Positions 23,793 through 37,019 of a DNA stretch of 64,000 nucleotides are shown piece after piece (positions within the stretch are counted from its first letter, which is position 1; each line of letters starts with the position of its first letter). The notes below the pieces were generated by a model. The model saw only the letters and a program-made list of their open reading frames with translations. It did no database searches and had not been told where the DNA came from. The DNA comes from Sphagnum magellanicum. Its lineage: Eukaryota > Streptophyta > Sphagnopsida > Sphagnales > Sphagnaceae. The translations under genes were made by a program, and so were the position numbers. Location: NCBI GenBank assembly GCA_021904315.1, contig CM038913.1, positions 4,277,958-4,341,957 on the forward strand, read 5' to 3'.

Positions 23793-25650
23793 CTAGCTAA
23801 TCTTATTGGATAGAAAATTATTAATTAAATCTGAAAAATCAACATTGAATCTGTCCACACTAAGTTGCAAGTGATTCCAACCAATAAGAACAACAGTAAA
23901 CCATACTTCATTAAAATACCTCCAATTAAGTAGTTCACAAAAACAATAAATGTGACCCAAGTTTGTCAACAAGTTAGGTAGTAAGGTGATGACGAACAAA
24001 TTTTTTGTAAGTCTCAATAATGTAAGCCATTAAACAATTAACAACAAATCAATGTTGATTTGTAAAACATCGTGTTATGTTTATCTTCCAATTCTTGGAG
24101 AACCCTTGACAAAACCTTAAAACAATACCACTAGGCAATGAATGCAAAATGAATTCATCAAAATCCACATTATGGAGTTCAAAACATCTTTTTGTCATAA
24201 AAAAATTTCCATCTAGAACTATCCAAATCAAAAATTTAAACATCAGGAGATGTAAGTTGACACATTACTTGTGACAACATCATCTATTCCTTTCCAATGG
24301 ACAAATTATGAAATTTTTTGATGGATTTGCGAAGATCAATAGTTGAAGTTCGAAAAATTGTTTTGTCATTAAAAACTTTCACATAGTGATACTTCACATT
24401 TGTGAAAATGTTAAAGGGAATTGCATGTGCTTTATTCGATTCCACCACATGCCATTGTTGTTTTTTATTTATACAATTTTCAATACTATGTATCGAAGAT
24501 TAGATGTTATAGAACAAAAAAAAAGGTTAAAAAACACAGAAAACATATCATGCAAAACACAAATTAGTCAAAAAGAAAAATTTTAAACCTAAATATAAAA
24601 TGTAAAACTTAAATCATATTTGCAACAAAAATATAAATATAAATATTAGATCCAAAATAAACATAAAAACATATCATGCATAATCATAAACAAATCAGAA
24701 AGAAACAAAAAAACCTAAACCTAAACATTAAATTTTATTTGCAAAAATTATAAAGGACAAATAAATTGAAAAAATGAAAAAAAAATTGGTCAGAAGATAT
24801 AAAATGCCATCTTTTTTTGTGATTTGTAAAACAAAAGATGACGACATGTCCACAAGATCTTTAATAAAATATTCATTTAAAAAAATTAACAATGACTTTT
24901 GTTGTGTCAAAATCATGAAAAAATCTCCATTCATCGAAAATGTTTTTTGCCCAAAGTCAGCATGCTTGCTCACTTTCCAGCTTCCTTTATTAACATTTTC
25001 CATTGCTTTATCATCAATTTTAAAAAATAAGATTTTGAAATTAGTTCCCCAACATGAAACTCATAATCAATCCTCTCAACAACTTTAGATTTAGAAAGAA
25101 TAACTTGAAAGTTAAGATGAATAAAAATAACATATGTAAAAAAAAAAACATCAAAGCTATAATACCAAGGTGATCATGTACATGAAAAATAACCCCACAA
25201 CTAGGATTAGCAATAGATTTAGATACAAAACCCTTAAAAAACAATTCAAAGTCTTTAAGATTTAAAGTGATGTAAGAGTTGAAAAATTGTCCACACAAAT
25301 CACCATTTACTTCAAGATGCAATTGAGTAGAAGGAAGAGGAGGCTTATTGATAATAAAAACTGAACAATAGATTCATGTGACTTTTAGAGCACTGCACAT
25401 AAATTTCATCTCCATCAATGACCATAACAACTCATCATATAGACATTGGTAGTCATTGATGCTACAATAATCGTTGTAGTAGGACACAAACTGGAAGGGT
25501 GGAGGTCAAACAATTCATTGGGTAGAAAAGCTATTGCAAGCCATGCCTTTTTCAAGATTTCAAGAACATCTCCTATAGAGTCCTCATTACAACACTTTTT
25601 CACATTGACACACATTGTAAAAGGTAAGGAAAAAAAAAGGAGAAACAATT
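23793..25650 (-). pseudogene. Possible decayed protein-coding sequence, unrecognised
   Basis: Four or five minus-strand ORFs follow one another in different frames (25648-25415, 25322-25041, 25003-24728, 24243-24049, 24017-23793). Their translations look more protein-like than expected for AT-rich noise, with stretches such as N-G-D-L-C-G-Q-F-F-N-S-Y and V-H-D-H-L-G-I-I-A-L, and regular spacing of charged and hydrophobic residues. I recognise no family. It may be a very old transposon ORF or a chance cluster; the AT-rich composition makes chance ORFs of 60-90 codons common, so confidence is low. Confidence 0.25.
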
Positions 25651-26525
25651 AAAACAAATAGAAATACTTTACATTATTTGATATAAAATGCAATTGGGAA
25701 TTGTAAGCACATAAACACTTGCATTAAAGATTTGCAAAATAAAAACAAAACAAAAGAAACTTGCACACATGAAACAAAAAAACTTGGCAACAATATGTAA
25801 ATTTAGGGCGAAAAAAAGAATAATCTAAAAACAAAAAGTTGCAAACAACAACAACAATGCAAGATGCAAGAATAGTTGTGATGCAAGAGAAGCCATGATG
25901 CCCTAACAGTGAAATGAACAATATACATAAAACATAAACAAACCAATATCAACCAACGAAATGCAAGAGATACAAGGAAAAAACATCTTTAAAATGCGCA
26001 CATAGTAACTTACACATGACACCAAATAAAGATTGAAAAACCAACACATAAACCAAAAAAACACCCAAAAAAAAAAAACAACAACAACAAATGCAAGTGG
26101 ATGGAGAGGAGATGTTCATAGAAGCGCAAAAAAATGCATAAAAATGCAATTAGCAAAGTAGAAGTGTTGCCATAGGGGGAGAGGAGCTGCAAATTTTTTT
26201 TATAGGAGCACAAAGAAATGTAGAAACTAATGGTTGAAGAAGTGTCCACAAAACAAAAAATAGAGAGCAAGGCAATGGAAGAAATGTGCCCCAAAAAAAT
26301 AAAAATAAAAACAAAGAAGCAAAGTGTGGAGCTAGGCAATGAAAGAAGTGCGCAGCCTGATGAATTCCACTTCACCCACTTCACCTTTAGGTTGAAAAGA
26401 AACAAGGGAAAGACAACATACTTACCAGCTTTAGGTAATCTTTATGCTGGAAAGAAATGCCGAAAAGAAAAAAAAGTTAATGGTGCTTTGCATATGCAAA
26501 GGATCTCTTTGTAGACCCTTCTCCT
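25650..26525. other. AT-rich intergenic DNA
   Basis: A-rich on the plus strand with CAACAACAA-type simple runs (about 26075-26090). The 131-codon minus ORF at 26010-26405 is a hydrophobic product of poly-A/AAACA runs read backwards and has no coding support. Confidence 0.5.
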
Positions 26526-26527
26526 CA

Positions 26528-26695
26528 GTGGAAATTCCCTTTGATATTTGGGTGACCTCCCCAAGCACAATTTCCCTGTTCTAGGTTGGCACAGGGAGAT
26601 TTTGCATAACATTCACCTAGCAGGAAATGTTTCACTGGCAAGGAATAATCATGACCATTGATTTCAATGAATCTACGGCCTGGAACTGATGCAGC
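26528..26695. repeat. Dispersed repeat shared with 29012-29165
   Basis: Both copies contain AATTCCCTYT, ATATTTGGGTGACCTC, TTCCTGTTCTAG, TGGCACRGGG, TAGCAGGA, ATGTTTCA, GGCAAGGAAT and CATTGATTTCARTGAATCTA in the same order and spacing. The copies are about 2.5 kb apart, in direct orientation. Confidence 0.7.
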
Positions 26696-26699
26696 TCCT

Positions 26700-27940
26700 T
26701 GATTGTTATGTTGCATAATGCCTTGCTTCCAGGACATTTATGCCTTGTTCCTGGGTTTCCAGGGCATAATGCCTTGATCTGCTCTACAATTTCACTTCTG
26801 AAAGTTGGTCACTTTGACCTGCAGATCCCCAATTGGTATTCGAACATTATGGATCGAGTCCGTTTACCTTGCACCTTTTGTTCATTTGTCAGCAAAAAAA
26901 TTCCCACCTTTAGTAATTGCATGGAATTTGAAGAAACTTAAAAGGTGCAGGTCCCACCATCATGTTTGCACCAAGTTGGTCTAATAAGTATAATGAAAAA
27001 GTATTATTATTGTATGGACACTCTCTGGCATATGTTCTCAACTCTCCACCACATTTGCAAACGTTCCAAACAGACACAACACACACTTTGTCACAATACG
27101 AGCACACTCTCATGCAACCATGCCTCAATTTGGCACAACCTCTTCGTAGATAACAATAACTGCAGTGGGCCAGATTTCCATCACCAACTTGACAATTTTG
27201 GGTTTTCAATTTATTGCACATGTGAAAAAGCTAAGAGAGTCTTATACGGTATGCTTACAGAGTGTAAAATCCCATAGGTCATTTCAGAAAATGGATAAAA
27301 AATGCTCTGTGTGTTTTTTCCCCCTATTGCAGAGTTCATTTACTAAATAGCCACACTCATTTTTATCGTTGGCAACACCCTCAGAGTGGGTGAGCATTAA
27401 TGGTCCATTTTGCAGTGGTCATGTTAACCCTTTTAAAAGCTTTTTTTCTACTATGGCTTTGAAAAGTTACTATTACTCGTCCAGATGTAAAGACATAAAT
27501 GGTCTTTGAGTGTTTAAAAGGACAGTGATCATTAAACGGTATTCTTAAACCCTTGAAATGAAGGAGTTGTTTACTGTTTTGGGGTGGAGGTGCTCTAAGT
27601 TGCAACACCTTGTAAACATTCCTGAAAAATGTGAGATGGAATGATAGATTATACTCCAGGGTTCCAAGGGTGATGGATCAGTGTCCCCTCCCTGAGACCC
27701 TGGGACCTTAAACAAAAAAAAAAAAAAAAGGTTTTAGGTTCAAACCCATCAGTGTGCAAGTGAAAGCCTTGCCGGCATTCTGCCATTGAACTTCACAAGC
27801 TTGTTTGGTCAGGTCTACTATTTTCCCCATATATACCATTCATCATAATATTAATTCACTGTGGTAGAGCCTCAACATTCCTGAAAAATGAAGGAAAAAA
27901 GGTTCTTCAAGTTCCCAAAAATTATGACCTCGTGGTTTGT
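26700..27940. other. Intergenic DNA with repeat debris
   Basis: There is a cluster of CCTTG/CCAGG words at 26700-26775. An A-run of about 17 lies at 27713-27729, followed by TTAGGTTCAAACCC, which resembles a tRNA B box but lacks a clear A box. No coding sequence is recognised; ORFs up to 110 codons overlap on both strands without motifs. Confidence 0.45.
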
Positions 27941-29000
27941 TTGGGGGCTGACACACCTGGTGAACATAAATGGGGGACCAATTGAAAACTACATTGTTAA
28001 GGAGTTTCTCCCTTTAACTTAGAGGAAGAGCCCAATCAACAATTTGCAGGTGAAGTGTTAGGGATTGGGTCGGTCAAAAAGGTCAGGGGAGAAATAAATT
28101 GCAACTTATTTCACCAATTAGAGGTATATCAAATTGCAATTGCAGTTTCATGAGGGAAATTGAAACTTGGATTATTCATGAGGGGAATTGAAATTTGAAT
28201 TAATCATGAGGGACTCCAAATTTGAACTAGAATGAGGAATTTTTAATTTAAATTATATTAGTATTATTATTATTTTATTTTTAAAAAAAAAACTTCAACT
28301 GCAGTTCATCAATCATGGGCAAAGTTGGAACTTGAACTTACATGCATAAGAGGGTATGTGAAATTTGAAGCTTTTCATGAGGTAATGGAACTTGACCTAC
28401 ATGTGAGGAAAAATGGAACTTCATATGTTATAATTTATGGGCACAAAGTGGAAATTGTTGGTGTTGAATTGCAAGTGGCACGATAAAAAAAAGAAAAAAA
28501 AAAAGAAAAAGAGAAAGGGGGTTAGTCAACAACAAGATGAACAAAAACCAAATGATTGAATAAAATGCAAACCTGAGGAGATTGAATTTTGATCTAAACG
28601 GAAACAACTATGGCAAATGCTCAATCTGGGTCAAATGCGTGGCTTCAAAGAAAGAAAACACCAACCTTTCAAAAGGTCAAAAACAAATTGGGAACAAGAG
28701 AAGCCCTGAAATTACATGCCCCGTGTATGGCAAAGGATGGAGAAGACACAGTCCTTGCTTAAATCCAACACTCTCAACATGTGGCAAAATCCCACAAAAG
28801 AAAAGGGGGAAATTTTCTTTTGAGAAGACGAAAACAGAGTTTATTCTGGAATATGAATTTGTGGGACCTTTGAGTGAGATCTTTTGAGATTTGGAAATTG
28901 GAGAAAACCAACAATACTTCATTTTCTTAAAAAGTCCATGAAAGTAGGGAAGGATCTATGGGAGTTGCCACCCAAGTTGCTTAGAAATTATGAACATGTA
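27940..29000. repeat. Dispersed repeat, copy B (with insertion)
   Basis: Same landmark order as 21330-21980, but an additional stretch of about 400 bases (roughly 28090-28540) interrupts it. That stretch contains repeated GGAACTTGA / TGAAATTTGAA words and A/G-rich runs. Copy B continues directly into the block at 29012-29165, which suggests the two blocks are parts of one larger repeat. Confidence 0.65.
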
Positions 29001-29011
29001 CCAACCTTGGC

Positions 29012-29165
29012 GAAAATTCCCTCTAATATTTGGGTGACCTCACTAAGGCAATTTCCTGTTCTAGACTGGCACGGGGTGATTATGTGTAACATTCCATTAG
29101 CAGGACATGTTTCAATGGCAAGGAATCCTGGCCATTGATTTCAGTGAATCTAAGGCCTACAAAGA
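29012..29165. repeat. Dispersed repeat, second copy of 26528-26695
   Basis: Direct copy of the block near 26.5 kb, with the same order of words from AATTCCCTCT to TGAATCTAAGG. Confidence 0.7.
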
Positions 29166-29233
29166 AGGTGTGTTCTTTTTGAAGCTAAGAGAAGAAATCC
29201 AAAAACCAATGGTTTCGGCCAATGCTTTCCATT

Positions 29234-29355
29234 GGGTAATGCCCTTGAAACAAGGCATTCCTGAAACAAGGGACTGCCCAAGGCCTTTAGCCTTGGGTAA
29301 TGCCCTTGAAGCAAGGCCGTCCTGAAATAAGGGCCTGCTCAAGGCCTTAGCAAGG
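29234..29355. repeat. Two-copy tandem repeat, 61-bp unit
   Basis: Units start GGGTAATGCCCTTGAA at 29234 and 29295 and end with GCCCAAGGCCTTTAGCCTT-like sequence that is itself locally palindromic (AAGGCCTTT/AGCCTT). GC-rich relative to its surroundings. Confidence 0.75.
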
Positions 29356-29359
29356 CTCT

Positions 29360-29815
29360 TATACTTCTGCCCATCAACATTACCAGTTTCAAAGTACAAT
29401 AACTTGGAGCTGGGTAGTAGAAAGGGTCAGAGGGAACAAGCACCCACCAGTGATCCATGCAAGATGGATGGTGTGTGGACATGAAAACACTTTTTCATCC
29501 GTTATCTATTTATGTATGGTACTTACCCCCTCACAAGGTAGTTATTACCATGGTTGCCTGGGTATTACAGTCTATAAAAGGAGGATGCATGTGAATGGGA
29601 AAACCCCAATTTTTACTCCTTTGGATTTTATGACTCATTAACTATTATTAGCTTGTGAGGGCATGAATAACACAACACTCATGGAAATTCAGGTCCATGT
29701 GGTAAAAGACTCATCAAGTGATCCCAAATACTAGTCATCCACCAAAACAAAAAAAGTAGCAGTGTGATCCATCTCACCATGCATTTGTAGACATGCAAGA
29801 GGATGATATGGCATT

Positions 29816-29858
<43 letters not shown>

Positions 29859-32800
29859 GATTGAAAACAAGGCATCACAAACACGCTGGCCCTGCCAACA
29901 GATAAGATGTTGTACATCTACATGCTGTGTTCACACTCTGAACACCAAAACAATCCGTTCCAATCTAAATAGTTTAAACACTTTCACCAAAAGAAACCAG
30001 TTCACCTAATGTGAAACTGGTTCTATTAAGGTAAAACTTCCAAAAGTTGGATCCAATGTGATAGTCCCTGTCCCTGTGGGGGCAGGGCCCAAAAAATCAG
30101 TAGTGGTGTGATGTAGTGCCAAATAAAGTTGATATTAGTTTTGAGGCCAAGGTTAGGGTAGTGCCCAAGTGATAGGATATTTTTATTTATTTATTTATTG
30201 GAACTTTTTAAAGGTCGTCATTAGGGCTGTAATTGAGGATTGGCATTGTATATTTACTTGACCTAGGAGGTTTGTTGAAGAAGATTTGTAAAGAAGATTT
30301 TCTAAAAGGTGGGTGGAGGAAAATTTATGCAAAAATGTGAAGAACAAATGGCGAAACAATGAGTGGAGAAAAGGAGGCACAATGTAGTTCCTTTGGCATG
30401 TGTGGCATGCCTAATAGGAGAGGAAAAAACTTAGTGTGAACATGTGTTTCATGTGTGTTTTAGATGCATGAAATTTATCTCTAAACAATATATTTTACAT
30501 GACTATTATTGTTAAATTGTCACCCAAAAAATTTGTGATGTGATTATGGTTAGAAATGCATAATGATTTGAGAGGTTAAAAAAAGTGACAAATTATCACT
30601 ATGGTAAGGGGAATGTTCTAAACAATCTTTGGTAGTATGTAACTAGGTGATACATCACACTTGTCCCTTTTTATTAGCGATCCATCTAATAGTGCATTTG
30701 TACATATATGCATTTCATCATTAGCAATTCCCCAAGCAAAAACATCAAGGAAGGGAGGGAAGAAAGAACCATTGTGATCAATGCCATGACTACCAACACA
30801 TAGGGGAGAGAAGAGAAAACCATCACAAGTAATGCCGCAAGCCAAAGCATAGGGGAGGGAAGGAAATAAAGAAATCATAATGAGCAATGCCACAAGAAAA
30901 AACACAAAAGAGGGGGAATTAAAGATGGAAAACCATTGTGGGTAGTGTTATGAGCAAAAAACACAAAAGAGGTGAAATAATATTGAACCACGATGAGTAA
31001 CACCATGAGCAAAAACCTAAGGAAGGTGAAGAAAAATTGTGAGGGCCCAACTAGAGCTACTAGGCTTCTTATTCAGCTTAGAAGCCACTACCCATGAGAC
31101 ATCTGATGCACCTCCATTCATTAGCCACCTTAAAGCGTAATGCTAAACACACGACATTCACCCTACCTAGCTTAAACCCTACCCCTAGGTAGTTTGTAGC
31201 CTAGATTCTAGGCTAGGGATCTGATGTTCTTAAACCCTAGACCCTATTTGAGAACCAGAATTGGGATTACTAGTATAACCTATTGGGGTTCAGTTTTGTG
31301 ACAGATCTTATGCAACCGGGTTCTTAGTCAACCAATTCTCTACAATCTGATACCCGCTGAGTCAGTTATCAACCTGGGTATCTCCTAGGCTGATACCCGC
31401 TCATTTCTTTATGAAGGAACCAGGCTGAACCCCTGCCCAGATATGAAACACTTTTTAATACCCACACCCAACACTTGTTATTAATTACCTTCTGGGAAGT
31501 AGGAGGGTTTACAGGACAGATTTTTATGGATGAGGTAGAAAGGCCGAAAATCTCCTCCTTTTTGGAAGAATTACTGTTGGAGCTAATATGGGATACCGCA
31601 CCATTTACCTTGCTTTAAACATCTTTTCAAAGGAATAGAGCAAAAGACAAGGTACAACGGGTACCAAGAAATTGTTTGGATGTTTCTTAAAGCCTTTGAT
31701 CATGGTCTCCCAAAAGGCTTGATTTTTGGAACAAAGTATGAATTGTGAAAAATTTCAAATTTGATATGTTTTAGGTGGATTTCAACAAATCACTTCAAAG
31801 TTTTTTTCTTGATTAATCAATTAAAAAATTTCAAGATGCATTTTATATTGGAGATATAACTTGAATTATTTCCCAAAATTAGGTCCAATTGCATAAATAT
31901 TTTTTCTTGATTAATCGAATTTGAAATTTCAAGTTTCCTACATTGTAGGTATGAATTAAGATCACTTCCTACAATCAAGTCCAAATTCATGAAGTTTCCA
32001 TAGTCTACATTTCTTAAGCTTCTTGGTCCACTTGTCCCTCTCCCCCATCAGCATGCCTTCATCATAATCTTTAAAATGTTAAATCTTTCAAAAATTGTGC
32101 CAAAAATGAGTAACTATCTCAACACAATCATTAACTGATCAATTGATGAAACCTTGCCAAACTTAATAAAAAGAAAGCACCCAAAGAAAGGGAGAGAAAA
32201 AGTTACAAAGGGCAAGGACCAAAGTATAGGCAAGCAAGCAACCCAAACAAGGTAGGCCACATGAAGGAAAAGGAACCATTAAGAATCAAACCTTCATATA
32301 AAAACACACGGCAACCTTAAAAAACTATAATCATAAATATTACATTTTTGCATTTGGTTTTTTTTGTAAGTATAGACAACACATCTTGGATTATTTTTGT
32401 TTGTTTGAAATATATTGGATTAGATTTAGATTTAAGATAATCAATCAAAAGAAAATTCCAACAAACATTGGTGAACTTCAACATATGAAGTATATTTGTG
32501 ATAAAAAAAATTCATCACGAAATATGAAAAATTGCATACATACTTCAAAATTAAGGTTGTGGGTGGAATTTTTTGATGAATTTTTTTGTGGTCAATATTA
32601 TTGATATACATCAATTGAATTTAAGATCATTTGGAAATTCAAAATTTTTGGTTGAAGATTCATTAAATTTTTTTTTTTTCATTTTTCTAACAATAAAGGC
32701 AAAAAACAATTATGTATTTAAAGAAAAAACCAATACCAAATGACAAAGAAAGAGATTTTATAGTTGGGCATTGCATTATTTTTTCAGATTTCTTATATTT

Positions 32801-33190
32801 AGTAATGTCTTATGAATCACAAACATGAAACCCTATGGCTAACAAAAAACTACACATTATATATGTTGTGTACATTGATTTTATTTAATCCTCTTCATCC
32901 AACTATTGGATTGAGATTAATTTTGATTTAAAGAGAAATTTGAATTCCAAAAAGTTGTTGTGCACATTTTAGGGTTTTTTACTTATGTATAGGATTGTCA
33001 AATGATGTCATCAAAATTTAAATTTACTATGTATTATGATACTAGTTACACATCATTTTTTTGGGTGAAAATTGCTTCACCCATAATGTGTTTTCATCCT
33101 TCCACCAATCGCATGAAACATATCAAGTATAAAAAGGGGAGGTAAACTTGATAAAACTCCAAGCCTAGATGAACCCTCTCTTGTAATAAT
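29360..33190. other. Gene-free region including a GA microsatellite and a GC-richer block
   Basis: A GA dinucleotide run lies at about 29818-29855. A GC-richer block at 31038-31650 begins TGTGAGGGCCCAAC and includes two copies of TGATACCCGCT (about 31348 and 31390). It resembles an LTR in composition, but no TG...CA pair with a matching target duplication could be found. Around 30700-31030 the phrase ATGAGCAA..CACAA.AGG recurs a few times at irregular spacing. The rest is AT-rich with nothing recognised. Confidence 0.45.
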
Positions 33191-34394
33191 AATTTGTTTT
33201 AAGATGGAAATGGCTTACTTTCCTTATAATGCCACGAACACTCTTTGTTTATTAAAAAAAATGCAAAATCAATAAAGAAAGGCCTTTGGTGCCTTTTGTT
33301 GTCCACACCATGTTAACACATCGATGAAGAAAGTTGTTGGCCTGTTGGTGAAAACACCCAAAAACTTATATGGTATAAGAAAAAAACATATATGTTGGGT
33401 AATGGTCACAATAAAATCCCTCCTTCTTGAACTACTAGTGTCATAACCACCCCATGAAAAAGAATCACATGTGATACCAAGTATGCATGAGTGGGGTTAG
33501 TAATGACGACATTAGCCAATATGCGAATGCCATCAATTGATAGAACAATGTTGACCCACCTAAAAGAAGACTAAAAAGAAGGCGGTGGAAGAACGTGGGT
33601 TTGTTCCCACAAAACATGAAACCTTACATCTCTTGTAATGGATGCAAAAACATCCCAAATAGCATCATGGGATGTAGTCTTTTACCCACCATGGGTGTAG
33701 CGAAGGAGGTGGATCCCCATGGGGTCTAACGACTAATCATAGGATGCAATGTGTTAGACCAAGAGCCAAAGGATGGGGGAGGCCGAATCTAGTCTGTAAC
33801 ACACATAAGAAAACATTAGAAGGCAAACAAAAACAAGGGATGACAAGGCAAGCCTAGCCTTGCATAAGACCTCAAGTGCATTTGATGTGAGTTAGAAGAC
33901 ATGTCATAAATGATGCTAGAAAATGAATGGTCATGTACTCTCTTTGAAATAATCTCTTGAAGTCAATTTGCTCCCCTCTTTACAAGTTGCTCTAACATGG
34001 ATAAACATGTTATTGCAATCGGGGGAAAATACTTCCAAGACAACCTCATGTGCATTTGGAAAGGGAGTGAACTCGAACTGCTCACCCCAATGGCTTCCAA
34101 TAAGAATGGATGCAAATCTAACAAGAATCTAGAAGTAATGACCAACGTTACTAGTGCCCAACTCCCCAAGAAAATCATTAGTTCAATGGTCTTTGCTAAG
34201 ATGAAGCCTATACTTCCCCTAGAAATGGGGAACATAACTTCCCAATGCACCAAAGGGGGCTTTAAACACTCAAAGCAACTTGGGCCTAAAAGCCTTTCGC
34301 AAATTTGCATGAAGGTCAAGTCAAAGGAAACAAGTTCATGTCGAAAGCTCGGGAGGGGTGAGAAAGCACGAAGCAAATAAGAAGGCCTCTTCAC
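33190..34394 (-). mobile_element. Probable retroelement ORF remnant
   Basis: Read on the minus strand, 33550-33260 gives I-D-G-I-R-I-L-A-N-V-V-I, then H-A-Y-L-V-S-H, then F-L-G-V-F-T and a W-C-G-Q-Q-K-A-P-K segment, in shifting frames with stops. This order reminds me of an ORF segment often seen in decayed retroelements of seed-free plants, but I cannot name the family firmly. Upstream, 34394-33963 holds a 143-codon minus ORF opposed by a 127-codon plus ORF; neither shows a motif. The composition is more balanced than in the flanks, consistent with a former coding region. Confidence 0.3.
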
Positions 34395-34399
34395 AAAAC

Positions 34400-36655
34400 A
34401 TCCAAAAAAGATCTTGAAAGTGACCTAGACATGCACCAACCTTTGAAGCACATTTGCATGACAAACATCCTCATCCAAAACGTTTTGCAAAAAGAAAAAA
34501 GGAAAACACTACATAGCCAAAGGGGACCCCTAGAACTTTAATATCGTTAGCAGGGCAATAAAAACCATGAAGAGGGGTAAAACTAGCTGACAAGCCGGAA
34601 GGGGACTAGATAGTGCACTTACAGGGCTAGACAATTAAAACCACTAAGGCTAGAAATGATCAATTGCTTTGTTGCCAACAAGTGACCAATATCAAAGAGT
34701 GACTTATTGAAGAACATCAAACACACTTGGAAACTCCACTTTGAATGATGAAATCCATAATGCCTGCAATTCCAATACATATCTATTGAATAATTAATTA
34801 ATTTAAAAAATTTCATTTCAACAAATAAAATGTTGAAGATTCAGTATTTTCTTTTAGAATTTTTTTTGTTTGATTTTTAAAAAAAAATTCCAACATTATG
34901 GAAAATAATATAATTAGTGTTGAAGCTGCCAAGGTAATTAAGTATAGCAAATTTGCACAAGATCAACAGGACCCAACAATCACCCGAGTTTACAAATTCC
35001 AAAACTAGCGGGTTTTTTTATAATAAAAACAACAATACATATTTTGGATGAAAATGCACTTGATAATTACATTTAAATATGGATGGATGGATGCAAACTA
35101 AGGAGTTGCAATAAAAGACAATTGTGCAAACTTCCGTATGAGAAGGGAAATGGGATGATTCAAGACACATGAAGTTCTCTATGAAAAGCAAAACCCTATC
35201 GGAAGGGCCAAATGTCAAAAGCAAACAAATCTGAAAAAAGAGACTATGGAAAAGGCTAATGAAATAACAACAAAACCCAAGGAAAGAGGAGTATCAAAAA
35301 GTTTACTCATCACAAAAAAAAGCAAATCTGAGAAAAGAGATTATAGCAACCCAAGTGGAAAAGGTCAAAAAATAAGATGAAGAAACAGAAGAGAGAGAAA
35401 ACCCAATAATGAAATAACAACCATACAATACTACAAATAAGCAATATGTTGTTGCAACCATACATACCATATCCCCATGCTTATGATATATTCATATAAA
35501 TTCATTATATATTCATTGGATGAAAAATTCCAAAAAAAACGAAAATCGAAAATAAAAATGTGGTTACTTACACAAGCTGATTTTTTCATTTAATTACTTG
35601 TCATTGTTTTCAATTAATTTGTTCTTGTCAAGGTGGTTTATTACTAATGTTCGGTGCCTATGTAGGGGTGAGGAGATGGGTATCTTTCAGGGCATCAACC
35701 CGGGTATGTCATGTCCTGACCAACGGCTTTTGGTTGGAAACAATTAAATCGAAATACCCTAACTAGGTGGACCTTTCTTGTCTCACACACAAGTGATGCC
35801 TGTGCCTAGGCGGGCTCATGTTTTGTGATGCCTGGGGATGCACTGGTGTGGAGGGCATATTGCTTTCCATACTGTGCAGGGCATTAGGTCTAAATTTTAG
35901 GTTTAGAGTGGAGAAGGGTTTCCAGTTATACTGGTAGATATATCTGCTTTGACATTTGCAAAAGCTGAGATAGTGAGATGATTAAGGGTTTCCATTTTTT
36001 GGAACATTGGCAACAAAACATCAATTATTGGGTGGTGTGTGGTGAGGTACATACTTTGGGAACTTTGGTTACATTTACGAAATCACCTTTGAAAATTTTG
36101 TGAAGATGTCATAGGAAACCATAAGAACATTGGTGTAAACCAATCCATGAAGAAGACATGGTAAAACATATTGTAATTTGGTGCATGTTATGGTAACCTA
36201 TGAACAGAAAGAAGGCCACTAATATTAAGAGGACACCAATGCAAAATTGGGACTTTTTACACATGAAACAAGTTTGTGAAAGAATGTGCAAATTTACATC
36301 ATGTTTGAAATATGCAAATCCAAGCAACCCAAATGTATGTAGAAGTGGAATGATTGAAGTTAGCAAAAGGGAAATGAGTCAACGAACAAATTTGTTAAAT
36401 AACCACCTTTGTCTGATAATAGATGATAAGTTGACATGGGGGGCTTAATCTCTCTTGCCTAAAAATTCTGGCACAGGTGCAAAGCCTCAACAAGAACTCT
36501 TCATTCTTCAGCTACCAAATCCTGGTCCTGGCTTTATTAAGCTCCAGAGAAGATATAGAAGCCAACTGTTGGGCTAGAGTGTAACCCATTCCTGGAGTAC
36601 TATCACTTTGCTATGAAGCAAACATATTATGGGTGTCGTGGTTTGATGTGTGGAA
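34400..36655. other. Intergenic DNA
   Basis: AT-rich to 35640. Then a GC-richer patch at 35640-35960 with CCCGGGTATGTC and GGCGGGCTCATG, of unknown nature. No gene is recognised. Confidence 0.45.
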
Positions 36656-36660
36656 GTTAA

Positions 36661-37015
36661 TGACCTTTCACTTGGGTCTTTCATGGGTACTTTTAGATTT
36701 GTAACATTTCATTTGGGTAGGTGATGTGTCCTTTAAAAGGTCTCACAATTTTTTGCTGAGGTAGGTGATGTGTCCTTAAAAGTTTTTAGGTTCTAATGAA
36801 ATTTCACTTGGGTAGGTGAGGAGTTGTTTAAAGTTGTATAACTGATGAAAATTTCACTTGGGTAGGTGAGGAGTGGTTTAAAGTTGTATAACTGATGAAA
36901 ATTTCACTTGGGTTGGTGAGGTGTCCTTTAAAATTGTATAACTAATGAAAATTTCACTTGGGTAGGTTAGGTGTTGTTTAAAGTTGTATAACTAATGAAA
37001 ATTTCACTTGGAAAG
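36661..37015. repeat. Minisatellite with exact 50-bp period
   Basis: ATTTCACTTGGGT begins units at 36801, 36851, 36901 and 36951, with a partial unit at 37001. Each unit continues with AGGTGAGG, a TGTT/TCCTTTAAA segment and GTTGTATAACTRATGAAA. Two or three more diverged, uneven copies (TTTCAYTTGGGT, GTAGGTGATGTGTCC) extend the array upstream to about 36661, so it appears to have been homogenised at its right end. Confidence 0.9.
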
Positions 37016-37019
37016 TTGG

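Noticed and set aside
26010-26405. 131-codon hydrophobic minus ORF as a membrane protein
   Set aside because: It reads A-rich simple sequence backwards (many Phe, Leu, Cys); no start context or conservation evidence.
27713-27745. tRNA gene or SINE on plus strand near the A-run
   Set aside because: A B-box-like word is present but no A box at tRNA distance; the A-run lies on the wrong side for a SINE tail.
31038-31650. Second solo LTR
   Set aside because: Composition and the TGTGAGGGCCC start are suggestive, but no CA end with a matching target duplication was found.
36661-37015. CRISPR array
   Set aside because: Units are contiguous without unique spacers and the genome is eukaryotic; it is a minisatellite.
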